Assembly (NCBI GenBank): GCA_033239005.1
Contig: BSQZ01000004.1
Location: 14,231,507-14,295,506, forward strand
Direction: 5' to 3'
DNA: 64,000 nucleotides
From: Lamellibrachia satsuma
Taxonomy: Eukaryota; Annelida; Polychaeta; Sabellida; Siboglinidae
Shown here in pieces: positions 26,430 through 38,205 of the stretch. The notes beneath the pieces were generated by a model, which did not search any database, was not told where the DNA came from, and worked only from the letters and a program-made list of their open reading frames with translations. The position numbers and the translations under genes were made by a program. Positions within the stretch are counted from its first letter, which is position 1, and every line of letters starts with the position of its first letter.

Positions 26430-26700
26430 AACAGGGCACTGTAGCTTGGTGATCAGAATGCTGGAGTGCCGATTGATTAAGAGTACCATGTTTCGAGTCT
26501 ACTGTGCTGCCGTTTCAAATTTAGGCATCATGTTCAACCCACACTGCCTGTTTCCTTCAAGAGAGTCCCTTCTGCCTGGTGTCTGTGCCAGGGGAAATAA
26601 AAGATCCCACACAGTGGGTAAACTTGTAACATGTCTTGGACAAAACTCCAGAATGGGCCTTTTGGAATATACAAATTTTAAGAAAAAACAACCAACCAAT
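26430..26700 (+). mobile_element. tRNA-derived SINE-like element
   Basis: The head has spacing like a pol III promoter: an A-box-like TAGCTTGGTGA near 26443 and a B-box-like GTTTCGAGTC near 26492, followed by ACTGTGCTGCC. An unrelated body of about 180 bp follows. Similar heads occur at 54400 and 56580. It does not fold as an intact tRNA by eye. Confidence 0.5.
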
Positions 26701-26910
26701 CACTAACTCTAGATGCGTACGTTGGAGGCCAATCACCTCTTGACAGACCTAGTCAAAACATATCATTTAAGTACCAGAAAATTTGACAGATCTACAAAAT
26801 TTTCCAATAGTGCTAAATTTTTACACTATATTTTGACAAAGTTGTGACCAATATTCAGTTGACTTTCTTTCAATATGCAACTGGGTCTCGCAAAAAATGG
26901 ACATACATAC

Positions 26911-27005
26911 CTCCAGTAGTGAATAGTGAATCCAGGACAGTTCTCGCCACATCGTAAGCAAGGTCGTCTACTGCTACTTCCATCCATAGCTTGGCCTCGC
27001 AAACC
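26911..27005 (-). CDS. PET-LIM (prickle/testin-like) protein, internal Cys-rich exon (partial gene)
   Basis: This 95-bp exon is bounded by an acceptor reading TTTCAG (upstream on the minus strand) and a donor GTATGT. It encodes about 31 residues and leaves two bases of a split arginine codon. It contains CLRCGENCPGFTIHYWR. The pattern CxxCxxxCPGFxxHxWR is the short Cys-rich motif that precedes the PET domain in the prickle, testin and related LIM proteins, which act in planar cell polarity and actin organisation. The next expected residues (another Cys cluster, the PET domain, then LIM domains) must come from downstream exons, which I could not find in the remaining 26.9 kb to base 1. The family call is fairly firm. 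Which member (prickle, testin or another) is undecided, so I give no symbol. Confidence 0.72.
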
Positions 27006-29861
27006 CTGAAACATGAATGCCAAACCTTAGTTCTTGCTTGGGTCATACAGAGCCCATCTCGCACTAATGAAACATGCCTTGTGAATAATTTATATTAATA
27101 AATATTGTTGAATTAGCCAAAAAAAAAGATTTTTAAAAGAAATCATTTTGGCACGTTTGCTTAAAAGTTTACATCTTAAAGTAGCATTTCAGACATTCCC
27201 AAAATCTGTTATTATGACACCAAATTAAATCAGATATGTCAGTGTTATTAATTGTCACAAATCTGGTAATGTATTACAAATATGGTATTCTTACATATTT
27301 TTTTCAACATGTAATCAATATTTGGATGTTGTCTTTACCTTGAACTAAAATGCTAAATATTGTTGTTGGTATTACTTTATTTCAACAACATTCTTTAAAA
27401 CATTATACCACGTACAATATGCTGATGCATCAATTAACTTCATATAGTTATGTAGAATACTCTGTGATCAGTATTCCTTTAAAACATATTGATGAACTTT
27501 TCAAATTGGGAAGGTGACAATATTTATACAGTAGGTCACTGTGCCAAGGCCAGCACTTGTATTCCCAAAAGATTACTTAAAAGTTGACAACAACACAACA
27601 GAAAGCACGTGTGAAAAGAATAAGTTTGTTTGCAAGTTAGTTTTTTTCAGTAAGCCTATATGACATCAACAGAAGACACAAACTTAAGAATTTTGTAGGT
27701 GATTCAGAAATCCGTCCCTGGATGTTAAGTGTGAGCAGTTTGCACAATCAGGGTAGCTACTAATAGGTGATATAAGCACCACTGTAAATACACCTGTGCA
27801 GGAGGCTTTGTAAATTGTCAACCTGTCAACCCAGGAGAAGTTAACTCAGCATGTCAGTTGAGACAGTGATCCCTTGCCCGAGGCATGTTCACAATGTAGG
27901 AAACTGCAGAACACAAAATCTGTAACCTTTCCCTGTGAGTGTTATATACAGGGGCAAATAGGACTGAGCCGAAACACCCATTGCATGTACAAGGGGGAAA
28001 GCTTGTAACAGCGAACTTGTCCCATAAAACTGAGACCCTGCAAGAATCTCAACTGTGGAGACACCCTCTTCAATGTCAAATATTACCTCTGCCTCCTACC
28101 AACAATAACCAGACATGTCTGGCATAGCAGTCTCTCTTGAGAGACCACATCCTTGCCACAGACATGACTAGCACCAAGCAAACTAAGCAGGCTTGACTTT
28201 ACCCTCGACTACAAACCTAGGCAGCGTCAACCGCCCCAGAGTTCCAGTCCCTCAAAAAAACGAATAACTTAAGATTTAAAATTGACACACGTTAACCATT
28301 TCACATATTCCATGACATGCCAGCTGCCCATTGGTAACAAGAAGCATAAGAAATATGCTCCAAATAATTTATTATGACAAGTTTTTGTCATCTAATAATG
28401 GGAGATTCTTTCCCAAATCATGTTATACCTATTCATTGCAAGTGTCAAGTAACTTCTGTGGTATACACATATAAATATGATTACATACACAAAACATGTT
28501 TATTGCATGTTAATAATGTTCCAAATATCCTATAGATGAGGTAGATTTTGGCCCACTGGAATGACACACTTTCTTTCAGGGTACTGGACTATGCCTGCTA
28601 CAAACCATGCTTCTGACAGATGATGATGAATTATCAAACACCTCCTCCTGCATTATAATAAGTACAAATGGCAGCACATCTTTATTAAAACATCAATGAT
28701 GCATCTATATAAAAATGCTTTATCAGAAACAGGCCACCACCAACCCATTTGCCCTCAATTTGAACGAAATTACCATCAAAGTCAAACAATATATGCCAGT
28801 GTGTCTCATAACAGGATGTATCAGTAACTTGACCTGTCATCGAGCTACAAACAAATCCATCAGATATCATTTCTTTATCAGATGACTGATCATTTATCAA
28901 GGCATTTTCTTTTACAAGTGAGGCTGTTTGAAATTTGGCATCAGCCAAGCCAAAGATTGCTATCATGTGATTCATCTGAAGTCTTTTTATCAATAACATG
29001 AAACATACATCTTCAGATTGATGATAGAAGCCAAAATTGTAAAACTGTGAAACTTGACACTATCATTAAATGATCTATTGTTGAAGGCAACGTCTGGTTA
29101 AAATGAAAGAATGGTATTCTAACAAGGATAACTTCTGACAAGGATGACTACTTCAGTGCTCTGCACAAGACTAGTCTTCTATGGTCATAGATGTTGACAT
29201 GACTATAAGTTTTATCTTTGAAGTTGGGGATGGGGTCAAACTTGAAGTAGAAGGAAATAAAACTGGACCTTTATCATGAGACGACCCCTTAAATTAGCGA
29301 GGGGGTAAATCTGTCTTTAAATCCCTAGATTATGCACGACCACCTTTAAATGATGTTCCAAATTAGCCAAACACTTCGTGCACTGTGTAGCGACATATTG
29401 TACGTATGCCACAACATGTGTCGTCCAATCTGTGTCCAGTCTCCATGGCGAAGCACTGTACAGTCGTTAGTTTGCCTGGTGGCGATGGGACACAAGCCAT
29501 TGTCCAGGCCAGCAAATTAGACGACACGGGCTGAAAGTTTTGGAACGCAAACTCTGTGAATATATCCTCTACTAAGTCAATCCTTGAGAATAGCTACAGC
29601 TGTGCATACCTGCAAGAATTCTGAAAATATATAGACATGTCGTGACAAAACTCGGCGAAGGACACTCAGATCTCAATCATTTCCGGAATAGAAGAAAAAG
29701 CAGCTGGCGACAAAATAAATCAAAGCTCGTTGAGCCACGCGCTGACAACCCGGCAGCAAAATATCGCTTTCCGTGCCTACGACAACATGCTCTCCCAACA
29801 AATTTCACTGAAGAATAGTCTCACGAAGTACTCGAATACATCCTAACACTGTGACACCTAC
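27006..29861 (-). other. Intron of the PET-LIM gene between exon 29862-29933 and exon 26911-27005
   Basis: 2856 bp with donor GTAGGT and acceptor TTTCAG. It contains AT-rich sequence and no recognised repeat or coding element. A 104-codon minus-strand open frame at 28685-28999 has no recognisable motif and is probably chance. Confidence 0.5.
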
Positions 29862-29933
29862 CGGCTCCGATATATCCATGCGTTCGCGGAACTTTGCCCA
29901 GGTATCGCAACCGAACTGCATCGGCAACTCCAT
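29862..29933 (-). CDS. PET-LIM protein, candidate first coding exon (isoform start 1)
   Basis: Encodes 24 residues beginning MELPMQFGCDTWAKF and ending before a GTAGGT donor in phase 0. This matches the phase-0 entry of the exon at 26911-27005, and the joined frame has no stop. An in-frame TGA lies 9 nt upstream of the ATG, so the start is fixed unless a 5' exon is spliced in. A four-codon upstream ORF precedes it. The exon sits at the edge of a CpG-rich block that holds a perfect CRE palindrome, as expected for a promoter. N-termini of this family vary widely, so the residues themselves do not prove the assignment. Confidence 0.6.
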
Positions 29934-29978
29934 GCTTACTCAGTTCAAAATTGGAGCATTCTCGACTCCGCCTTCGAG

Positions 29979-29986
29979 TGACGTCA
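29979..29986. promoter_or_regulatory. CRE palindrome (TGACGTCA) in a CpG-rich promoter block
   Basis: A perfect TGACGTCA lies 46 bp upstream of the ATG at 29933. It is followed by CpG-dense sequence (GCGCGC, CGCTATCGCGGCGGC) to about 30070, in contrast to the AT-rich surroundings. CREB/ATF proteins bind this motif; its use here is inferred from position. Confidence 0.5.
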
Positions 29987-30129
29987 CAGCCCCTGGCGCG
30001 CTTGATTGACGGCCAGTTGGTGGCCCGCTATCGCGGCGGCAGATGTTACGGCGGACTGCGGTGATGTAACCAAGGGGCCTTTTCAAGACGACATTTTGAA
30101 TTGTTCGGGAATTGTCGTCAAGGTTAACT

Positions 30130-31130
30130 AGATTAATGTGCTGGTATATTTGCAGGTGTCTATCTAATAGTGGAATCTAATGTGTTTCAATATTGTACCC
30201 GGAATAAATATAAAAATCAGAATAATTTATGTAGGTTATTAGCAGCACGTTAACTCAGCATACATATCAGGAAATTGCATTAATTGTTATCATAAATGTA
30301 AAACAAATATCAGCAAAATACATCAAATCAGCATAATACATATATTAATTTTGTTTAAAGACATGATTTATAGTAAGCATTACATCATGGTTTTATCTAT
30401 CTAATAATTAGAACATATACAAAGAACGGACCCAGAAGCTGTCTTAAAGTCAAAGGGGCCTGTGTGAAATTGGAGAACAAATACGTTCATTCCAAGCCCA
30501 TTTCAGCGCATCATTTTCCAACAGGCAAAGTCGTCACAGTTACGATGACTCATGCGTGAGGGGTCTACTAGTAATGCGCACCCACCGAAAAAAATCACGA
30601 CAGAATGTAACAAAACACCCCCTAGCCGACACCGTCAGGTGCAAATGCAACCAAACGCCTACGAGTTAAATAACGACGCCGTATATGTATGCTAGCTCAC
30701 TTTCAATTTAAGAAAACATAGTTTTGCATCTTGTAAGGGAAACCGTCTCAAGTTCACAAACACCTCCTACGACGAAGGCGAAAGTTAGCCAAGCACTTCC
30801 GCGCGCTTGTCATCGATTGGGTGAGAAACCGAGGCCACGAATCAAACCCCCTCAACCGCCATATGGCTCATTCGTAAACTCTTACTAGTCGCGTTCGTCG
30901 TAGTACGGCTGCAGTCAGAACGAGCCGGCCCGCCTACTTTCGGAACCCACTGGACTACATTGCAGTGTTTTCACCCAGATGTGCTACCAATCAGTCGCAT
31001 TGAACGCACGAGCTGACCAAGCGAAAAAATACGCTACCAACCCGGTGCGGATCTGATCGATCGTCCACAGAAACTGCCGTACTAAAACAACAGGGTGCCG
31101 GGTCATAATTATAAATATAGTTATGTGGTC
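30130..31130. other. Non-coding DNA upstream of the 29.9 kb exon; moderately CpG-rich from 30500
   Basis: AT-rich to about 30450, then a CpG-containing tract (about 30500-31100) with no open frame or repeat that I can place. It could be regulatory. Confidence 0.3.
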
Positions 31131-31382
31131 AGGGGCGGATATAGGATTTAATAAAGGGGTGAGCGGCCCATATTTCTAAAGGATTTTTTTTAGATTGAAA
31201 TGTGCATTCTGGAAAACGCAGGGACAGAAAGGGGGCGTGTGCCCACATGCCCCGTGGTGGATCCTCACCTGGTGGTAGGGCCTGTTTTAAGCCGGTCGAG
31301 TTTTGTACTAAAAAGCCTTCCCTGAATGTTTCTTCCAACAACAAGAATTGCATTTCTGATGATATTGAGTCTACACATGCGC

Positions 31383-31460
31383 ATGTGTATGTACGAGAAC
31401 ATGATTTAATTCCATATTACATGTGTATGTACGAGAACATGATTTAATTCCATATTACAT
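31383..31460 (+). repeat. 38-bp direct duplication
   Basis: Two adjacent units starting ATGTGTATGTACGAGAACAT at 31383 and 31421, identical by eye. Confidence 0.9.
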
Positions 31461-32409
31461 GTAGAATATATATAAAAACTTAACCGATGTTATCGCCTAT
31501 GGCACATTTACGTATCTCACCAGAGCCAGGCATGGCCACTAGATTATTCCGTGATATGAACAACGTCCTTCACATCGAACAGGCAAATAAAGACAGGAAC
31601 AGAACAACTCGTTCAGGGACTCCTGATATACTCTTTAACTTCATCTGTCTGTACATCTAGTATCGTTCCCATGAGGTGGCATGCGGTCAGTGCACATCTG
31701 ATTTCCTCGGAGAATCAGTTTCTCGTGTGCGATAATTTGTTGTCAGCAAATATGGACGCGTTCACTCGTCTGCGGTAAAGGGTCTTACGCTTGACCCACA
31801 AGCCAGATATTTGACCCACAAGTCTGACATTTGGCTGCTGAAGCACGTGGCTTTGTTTCCAGCAAGATGCTTTTTTGGGAAGAAAGGTATATTGTATTTC
31901 CTCAAGAAAAGAAAGCTGGCTAAGTACAGTCATTGGACCTATAGACCTGGGAGCCTGGTACTTCGAAGCATAGGAGAACTACAGGGGAAAAACCCGAAGA
32001 AGTAGAAGAAAATGGGATGGATTGACAACATCATTGGACAGATGGTGAGAGAGATTGCAAGGAGACGCCAACGACCTATAGCTGAGTCTACTGCTTGCTC
32101 TGGTGACTATTTGTTTTGTAAACGTATAAACAGTTGGTGGGCACCTAAGCTTTTATAAACCTTACGTATGTTCAAGCAGTAGTTATTCAAGTGTTTCGAA
32201 ACAACACTTCAGTCTTCATCTAACAATATATTATATCATTATCATATACCAAAAACCTGGAGCAAAATAACTGAAGTAAATAAAACAAATACTGGATAAA
32301 AGCAACATCATGCATATCAGATGATGCAATTGTTTCATCAGTTCGTCCTATCGCTAGCCACGACAATGTCCTTGTTCAGATGCAAATCCTGACCGTAGAC
32401 TGGCAACAT

Positions 32410-32860
32410 TGAACGAACTGCTGGACCGACAACATTATCACCACGGCGTGATGTCACCTCCTCTCGGAAGGTCGGCTATATTGGATCTCTACTCCTGTCT
32501 GTGCTGTACCGTTCTTCATAATATTTCACGACCCCCCCCCCGCCTCATCCATGCCTTGCAGTTGTCCGTCCATATGGTTATTGGTCTTTCTCTGCCTCGT
32601 TTACCACCAATCATTCCCTCCGATATATCCCGTTAAATTCCTTCTTGTCTGATAATGTTACACAACAATTTTAGTTTGTGTTTTGTATTTTACTGAAGAG
32701 TTTTTTATTCCAGTCCGAACGAGAGCTTCTATATCCCTGACACGTTCATTCCAGTTTACGCTTAATATTCTCCTTAGACACCACCCCTCGAATGCTTCCA
32801 GTTGACCTCTTTTGAAAACTGTTAATATTTCCGTACCATACACGACATTATAGCCAAACT
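32410..32860 (-). mobile_element. LINE reverse transcriptase C-terminal fragment
   Basis: On the minus strand 32658-32860 reads as the region downstream of the RT catalytic core: YGTEILTVFKRGQLEAFEGW followed by CLRRILSVNWNERV. This corresponds to the common LINE motif YGxExW...LExFExWCxRRxL. Decayed frames continue to about 32410 and resemble the terminal basic segment. No catalytic residues are present; it is a 5'-truncated, broken copy. Confidence 0.72.
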
Positions 32861-32986
32861 CAAATTAAATTTATCTGCTTACTTTCAAAGATCGAATACG
32901 CCGACGCCGCTGTCTCTGCTCCACTCCGAGATCAGCCATGTGTGAAGACATTTCGTTTGAAGTCAACCCAGCGGTCCTCGGCCCGG

Positions 32987-33048
32987 CGCCTTGATTGTCG
33001 AGAGCGACTGTTGCTCGACACCGCCTTGATTGTCGAGAGCGACTGTTG
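32987..33048. repeat. 35-bp direct duplication in a CpG-rich segment
   Basis: CGCCTTGATTGTCGAGAGCG begins at 32987 and again at 33022. The minus strand just upstream reads GGGGAATATGTTACG, which resembles a polypurine tract and the TGTTACG start of a gypsy-type LTR, so this may be an LTR remnant. No partner LTR was found, so that remains a guess. Confidence 0.5.
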
Positions 33049-33149
33049 TGCGATATATTTTTAGCATTTACCTTTTTTATTTGCGCCCCGCGATCACCGC
33101 CCGATCGTAACATATTCCCCGTTGACCTATATGTAGTCCATTTTATTTA

Positions 33150-33470
33150 GACCATCGTGGATCAGGTTCGTCGATGTTCAAATGCGTATGCTTCCTAGTG
33201 TAGAAACAGTTAAGTGGAGTACACAGTCAATTTAATAAAAGAGTACGCATTAACATCATAGATGGAGTTGACTTTGATCGTTAGATCGGGTAACTTGCAA
33301 AATGTAAGCAGCCTTATATCGTAATATATAGAGCCGGACCACTTTACCCTTTTATCCGGTTTCGTTAAAACGAAATAACACATTTGCACAAACGAGGTTT
33401 TCATGTCGTAGTGGATAATACTAGATAGGTTTGAGTTTTCGCGAAATTATTCTAAAACAAGACGAGGGAA
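33150..33470 (+). repeat. Unclassified dispersed repeat, the most complete copy
   Basis: Modules in order are A (ATCAGGTTCGTCGATGTTCA, AATTTAATAAAAGAGTACGC, GTTGACTTTGATCGTTAGAT), C (GTAATATATAGAGCCGGACC) and B (ATAACACATTTGCACAAACG, GATAATACTAGATAGGTTTG). It sits about 30 bp from the LTR-like CpG-rich segment. This copy gives the module order used to interpret the others. Confidence 0.7.
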
Positions 33471-33479
33471 ACAAACATG

Positions 33480-35205
33480 CATTGAGGTATACAGGAGTTT
33501 TAAGACACGTTCCATAAGTTAATGGGTCTGTGTCGATGGCAGGGATGACATAACGAATTTGTTTCTTTTGGCCATAAGAAATGAATTATTTATCTAGGCA
33601 TCCCCTCAGAGAGGGGGATCCAGGGTTTGATTAGCGTTGGGGCGTGGTTTTGAGAGGGGGCTGCATCGCCGTAATTATGAACGAGCAGAAGCAGTTATGT
33701 TTTGTGGGGCGCATCTCAATAAACGTATAACGAGTAGGGACCAGCATCCAGAAACATGCATTGCCCGTTGCAGCGTATTATACTCAACGGCACTTTTGAG
33801 GAATCCAGCCGTAATCTGGTTGAATGCGACCAACCGTAGACATCTAATGAAATACTATCGGGCAGCCGATATTTGATATTTTTATTTTGATTTCTAGATT
33901 CACAATTTGCCACCCAAAGCTTTTGAATACTCATTCAATTTACCTAAGTCTAAATGTGCCGGACACTAGCAGATGCCGAAGTGCCAAGTATAAGAGCTGG
34001 GAGGAAGGAAATTTTCCTGCTGAATATGAAGTAAGGGATGGACTGCAGAGTACGCGAGAAATTTATGAAAAACGGTGCCATTTTATTAATTCTGTATAGT
34101 TTTTTTATGGAAACAATTTAAAATGAATGTTTTAGCACACCTCTAATTATTTTTGTTTCGTGCACGACTGTATGGGCCTACAATGGTATTTGATTATTAC
34201 AACAGCTGTGGTAGCACAACGCTTTAACTTAATAATACACAGAATCAAACGGGAAACGCTATAAAAGCAGGAAATTATTTGTGGATTAATAATAGTAGGA
34301 ACTGGTTTTAAAAAGAAGATCATTTTTAAAAGAAGGAAAAGTAGGAGCTGTGACAACACTGGAAAGAAATCTCCTTCCCAAAGCAGGAGATTTGGCGCCT
34401 CTGCAGACGTTGGTGCACCTGTCGTCTGCTGTAGCACGCTAACGCGCCAAATGTCTCGCGCTGACTGTATAGCGAGTCACGTGATGTGGAGACATCCCCG
34501 CGGTTACGCAACCGATAGCTACGTTCTCGATGACTGTGTGACGTTGCTGGTGAGACATAATACAAACACACTAATACTAAAAATAGACAAACGAAGGCAG
34601 CCGACTTTAACTGAAGCAACAACGGATGTCGAAAGATAAAAAGATATTTGCCAGAATAAGTTCAAACAAAGTAACTGAGCATTTCGACTATGTTTGTGGG
34701 GATCAGACAATCTAACCAGAAACAGTACACACAATGTTTTGCGAAACCGACATCTCTCCGGAGAATAAATTGTTTTAAGAAGGTAAACATTTCCCGATAT
34801 TGCATAAGAAAATTACACAAATTATATACTGTAAATGTCAAGGTGACCGTTCGGTTGGTAACATGTTTTTCCCATCGCTGCATGAGGATAGACCCGCCAG
34901 GTTGACCTCGCTTATGAGGGTCGGCAATATCCTGTGCTGAATTGCTAGACCGCTGCTTGGTGCAGCAGCTAGAGTAAAGATAATTAAGTTACGCCTGCAC
35001 ATTCCAGTACACACGCACGATCGCGCTCGCCCATTAAGTCATTAAGCGCGCGTAAATTAATATTGTCATTGGCAAACGTACACGATCTCCAATTATGACG
35101 TATGATGTTCAGTTGCATCGATCAATGGCCGCGCCTTTGATGTGGCGGTAATGTTCGCCAATTTACAAGATCCGCACCTCAGTAATAGGGATAATGTCAT
35201 GTAGT
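33480..35205. other. Non-coding DNA, nothing recognised
   Basis: Several anonymous open frames of 60-98 codons overlap on both strands between 33630 and 34905. None has a recognisable motif, and their overlap in several frames suggests chance in CpG-containing DNA. Confidence 0.35.
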
Positions 35206-35339
35206 CGCATGCATTGCTATATGATTTGATTCGAGGATGTTTACCACAACGTTGGAACGTATTCGAAGGGCCAGGCGAACCAAATATTTATTCTAGCAAT
35301 TTTCTGCAATTTGATCCACGCAGTAAGCGTTACTCATAT

Positions 35340-35540
35340 GGGTTTATATGGCATATACAGCAGGGGAAAGTGGCAGGAAAAAAGCAGAGGCCTCGACAAA
35401 GATTGGAGAAGAATATTACGTCTTCGGGACGGTAACAGCGGCTAGTAGAACAGCTGGAGAAATACATCGATTTCGCAGAGATTTTGGCAGCGGCGTCTTG
35501 AACAGGATATGCAAATTTAATAAGATGTACGCTTAAAACA
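35340..35540 (+). mobile_element. LINE C-terminal coding relic
   Basis: Broken plus-strand frames contain GKVAGKKQRPRQRLEKNITS, then VEQLEKYIDFAEIL. This resembles the basic G(R/K)xxGRGRxRxxW...W segment and the following helix that end many LINE reverse transcriptases. Expected tryptophans are missing and frames switch, so it is old. A chance match cannot be excluded. Confidence 0.4.
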
Positions 35541-36553
35541 TGCACAGTTTATACTGCATTATAATTATGTACCACGTTTAGTAAAATAGATTGTATTATT
35601 TATCAAAATTATGGCGCGTTAGTGTTTATGACCGGTGGGGAAACTTAAGATATAAAAATCATACGATATGTGTAATGCCGCGCCGAAGGAATAGTCGATA
35701 AACGCGACATCACTGCGATAGATGACAACAGTTCTCGCGATGTTTCAGAAACGAATCTCTTGAATCTAAAGTTGTGTATGTTTAATTTTATTCCAATGAC
35801 ACTTACTACAAACTAATTAATAAACTGAACACAGTTTGTGAATTGGAGATGAAAATCAGATCTCATTAATTTCCGGTCCTATCTTTTAGATACCAACCGA
35901 AACGTAGGATAAAATATTGAAGTTGATAGCAACTAAATCTCGCCACACCCAGTAAATCTAGTTACACTACACCTGCCGTCACGTGACAGTTCTGCAACGT
36001 CAAAAGCGACTTCAAACAGAGATGGAAAACAGGGCTTTCCCGGTGTCTGAAAATACTTGTGTTTAAGAAGCGAGATTGGATTAGGAATAGCGCCATGTTA
36101 TTGTCGAAAACGGAGAACGATTGTTTACATTCGGTTCCGAAGAAGCTGTGTTATTTTTTTAGGATAGTCGAGTTCATGATTCATATTTAACATTTTGATA
36201 TACTTGGTTTTGCATACACAATTGTAGTTTATTTTATGGTTTCACGGAAGTCATCTAGCACAAAATACCCATATTTTTCGATTTCGTCTCGATTTACCAG
36301 CCTGAAATTTACTCAGTTACCATCAAAATTGATAACGATCACGTAGGCCATATACATCAACTGAGCTGGACCTTGTGTACACGACTCGTTGCTATCAGCC
36401 GGAGCTCGGATGTAGACGGAATCTAGTGATGGTTTCTATTTCAGCTGTCTGTTGACAGACGTGTTATGGATCTGAGTGGAGCGGTTCCAGACGCGCGACA
36501 CGGTCAACCGTGGAAGTAGCAATTTTCCAGCCGGTCGCCGGGTTCTGGATGAC

Positions 36554-36594
36554 GGGGGAGGGGGAGAGGGAGGGGGAGGGGAGGGGGACAGGAG
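36554..36594 (+). other. G-rich tract with G-quadruplex potential
   Basis: Several runs of four to five G separated by single A or GA within about 40 bp, followed by GGCGGGGG near 36610. Sequence of this kind can form intramolecular quadruplexes. It lies about 1.6 kb from the exon at 38125, on the downstream side for that minus-strand gene. Confidence 0.6.
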
Positions 36595-36599
36595 GCTTA

Positions 36600-37770
36600 G
36601 ATCCCGGTGCGGCGGGGGTGCTGGCGCATAACAGTTGGACAAAACGCTCAGGTTCCGGGTTAGCATGACCTGTAAGACGGTTGTACAAAATACAATAACG
36701 ACAGGGCACCGGAAAATGCCACCGGACAAAAATAATTACATTGTAATCAGTAATCACATTTGAAAACTTGTAAATGTTTACGTTGAATGACGCTGAAAGG
36801 ACTCTATATATCGGATCACGTGTTTACCGGGAATAAAACCTACAAAATGTTGTGTATTTTTGGATATTGGATATGGTGCTCAAGGCAATAACAACAGACG
36901 TTGTTTGAATAGTCTAACATTGTAAAGTCAGTGTTGTTCACAAGACCGTAATACTATCTTCGCTCTAATTTTCCCGATGGCGGATCCAGAGGGCTGGGGA
37001 TATCTACGCCTCTTGTAGTGATAGACTGCTCGCGATTGAAGCGGAACTTCTCTCGTTCTTCTGTGTGACCTCTCGCGACCTTCCTAGTTGACCACAATCT
37101 AAACACGAACGGCTAAGGGAAGACCAAAAAAAGAAGGCCGAATGTTGCGGACCTCCTTCCTGCTAACGGACATAAAGGTAACAAAAAAACACCCACAATG
37201 CATGGCGGAATGTTGCAGATTTGGCGGAAAATTCCAGAAATTGCAGCATTTAGCACCGATGTATCCCACATATATATATACCCATTCCACCCAGGCACCC
37301 ACACACCCACGCACCCATGCACCCACCCACCCGACTTTCATTATAAATGCACCAGTGGACCCTCTTTCTCTCTTCATTCCGCCGCTCAAACTTCTTAAGC
37401 CCGTCGGAATAACATATCGATGGTGATGTTAATATTCAGACACGACCCCCAGTCCCCGTGGACAGCCGGTTTTGCTCAACTGTTATTCAATTTGTTTTGC
37501 TTAACATGTATCCCACTTGTGCGAGAGAACTCATATCTCATTTCCGGCACGTTTTTGGGTTTTCAACATAATATATTCCCCCACCACTTCACGCAATTAC
37601 ATATCTGGTCGTAACTAAATAGCCTCTGAACTTCACAGATCACCCGGAACCGTTATTTAGGACCCATACAAGAAACAATCGGTGGTGGAAAGGCATATGC
37701 CGTGGAATTAAATATTTTCAAAAAATATAACAATTATTAAGCCGGATGACGCAGGCAGGTCGCTTGGATG
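36600..37770. other. Non-coding DNA with a short ACCC-rich tract
   Basis: A TATATATA run and imperfect CACCCACGCACC-type repeats occupy about 37270-37335. The rest shows no gene or recognised element. If the 38.1 kb exon is used, this is intron sequence of the PET-LIM gene. Confidence 0.4.
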
Positions 37771-37814
37771 AGAGCCGACTGCCAAAAGGAGCAGAGACGG
37801 TGAAACAGCGAGTT

Positions 37815-37990
37815 CGCAGGGTCAGACCACAATTATTACGACGGGAAGACTGCGTTTAGAGGGATGTGAGAAAGGCGGAGGAAGATAGCAAGTGATGGGA
37901 AAAGGCTGCACACAGGGAGTAGTAGAGAAGGAGAACAGCCGAAACACTAGTCGGCCTCACCCATTTAAAAAGAACTACGAGGGGAGAACA
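37815..37990 (+). mobile_element. LINE 3' end relic (partner of 15690-16065)
   Basis: It matches 15895-16065 over the block GGGTCAGACCACAA, GAGGGATGTGAGAAAGGCGG, GGCTGCACACAGGGAG and CCTCACCCATTTAAAAAGAA in order. It is 5'-truncated and too decayed for a product. Confidence 0.6.
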
Positions 37991-38124
37991 TATTAAGTAT
38001 CAATTCTTATCCCAGTCAAACGAAGACAGACAGCATTTCCCGGAGGTCTGAAGTTCACTGCTACAACAAAACTGGAACAACAATCTAATCACGTGACCGC
38101 AAAAGGGAAATACTGTCTTCTCAC

Positions 38125-38205
38125 CTGGGAAGCGGCGTCCTGTTCCTCCTCCTTCGCCCTCTCCAGGGTCTGCAGGTAGCGTTCCACGCCAGCGTGTTCA
38201 GCCAT
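38125..38205 (-). CDS. Candidate alternative first coding exon of the PET-LIM gene (isoform start 2)
   Basis: Encodes 27 residues, starting MAEHAGVERYLQTLEKAKEE and ending at CAG before a GTGAG donor. The context GCCGACATGG fits a vertebrate/invertebrate Kozak start. The segment is charged, Lys/Glu-rich and likely helical. It ends in phase 0, so it could join the same acceptor at 27005 as the 29.9 kb exon, skipping 11.1 kb. A long CpG-rich stretch lies immediately upstream (to about 38750), typical of a promoter. Alternative first exons with distinct N-termini are known for prickle genes. It could instead begin a separate gene whose other exons I did not recognise. Confidence 0.55.

Noticed and set aside
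28685..28999. 104-codon minus-strand frame inside the PET-LIM intron
   Set aside because: No motif, no splice-site support, and composition like the surrounding intron.
31955..32110. LINE-tail-like frame with WIDNIIGQM
   Set aside because: Only one short block resembles a LINE C-terminus and the following residues do not fit.
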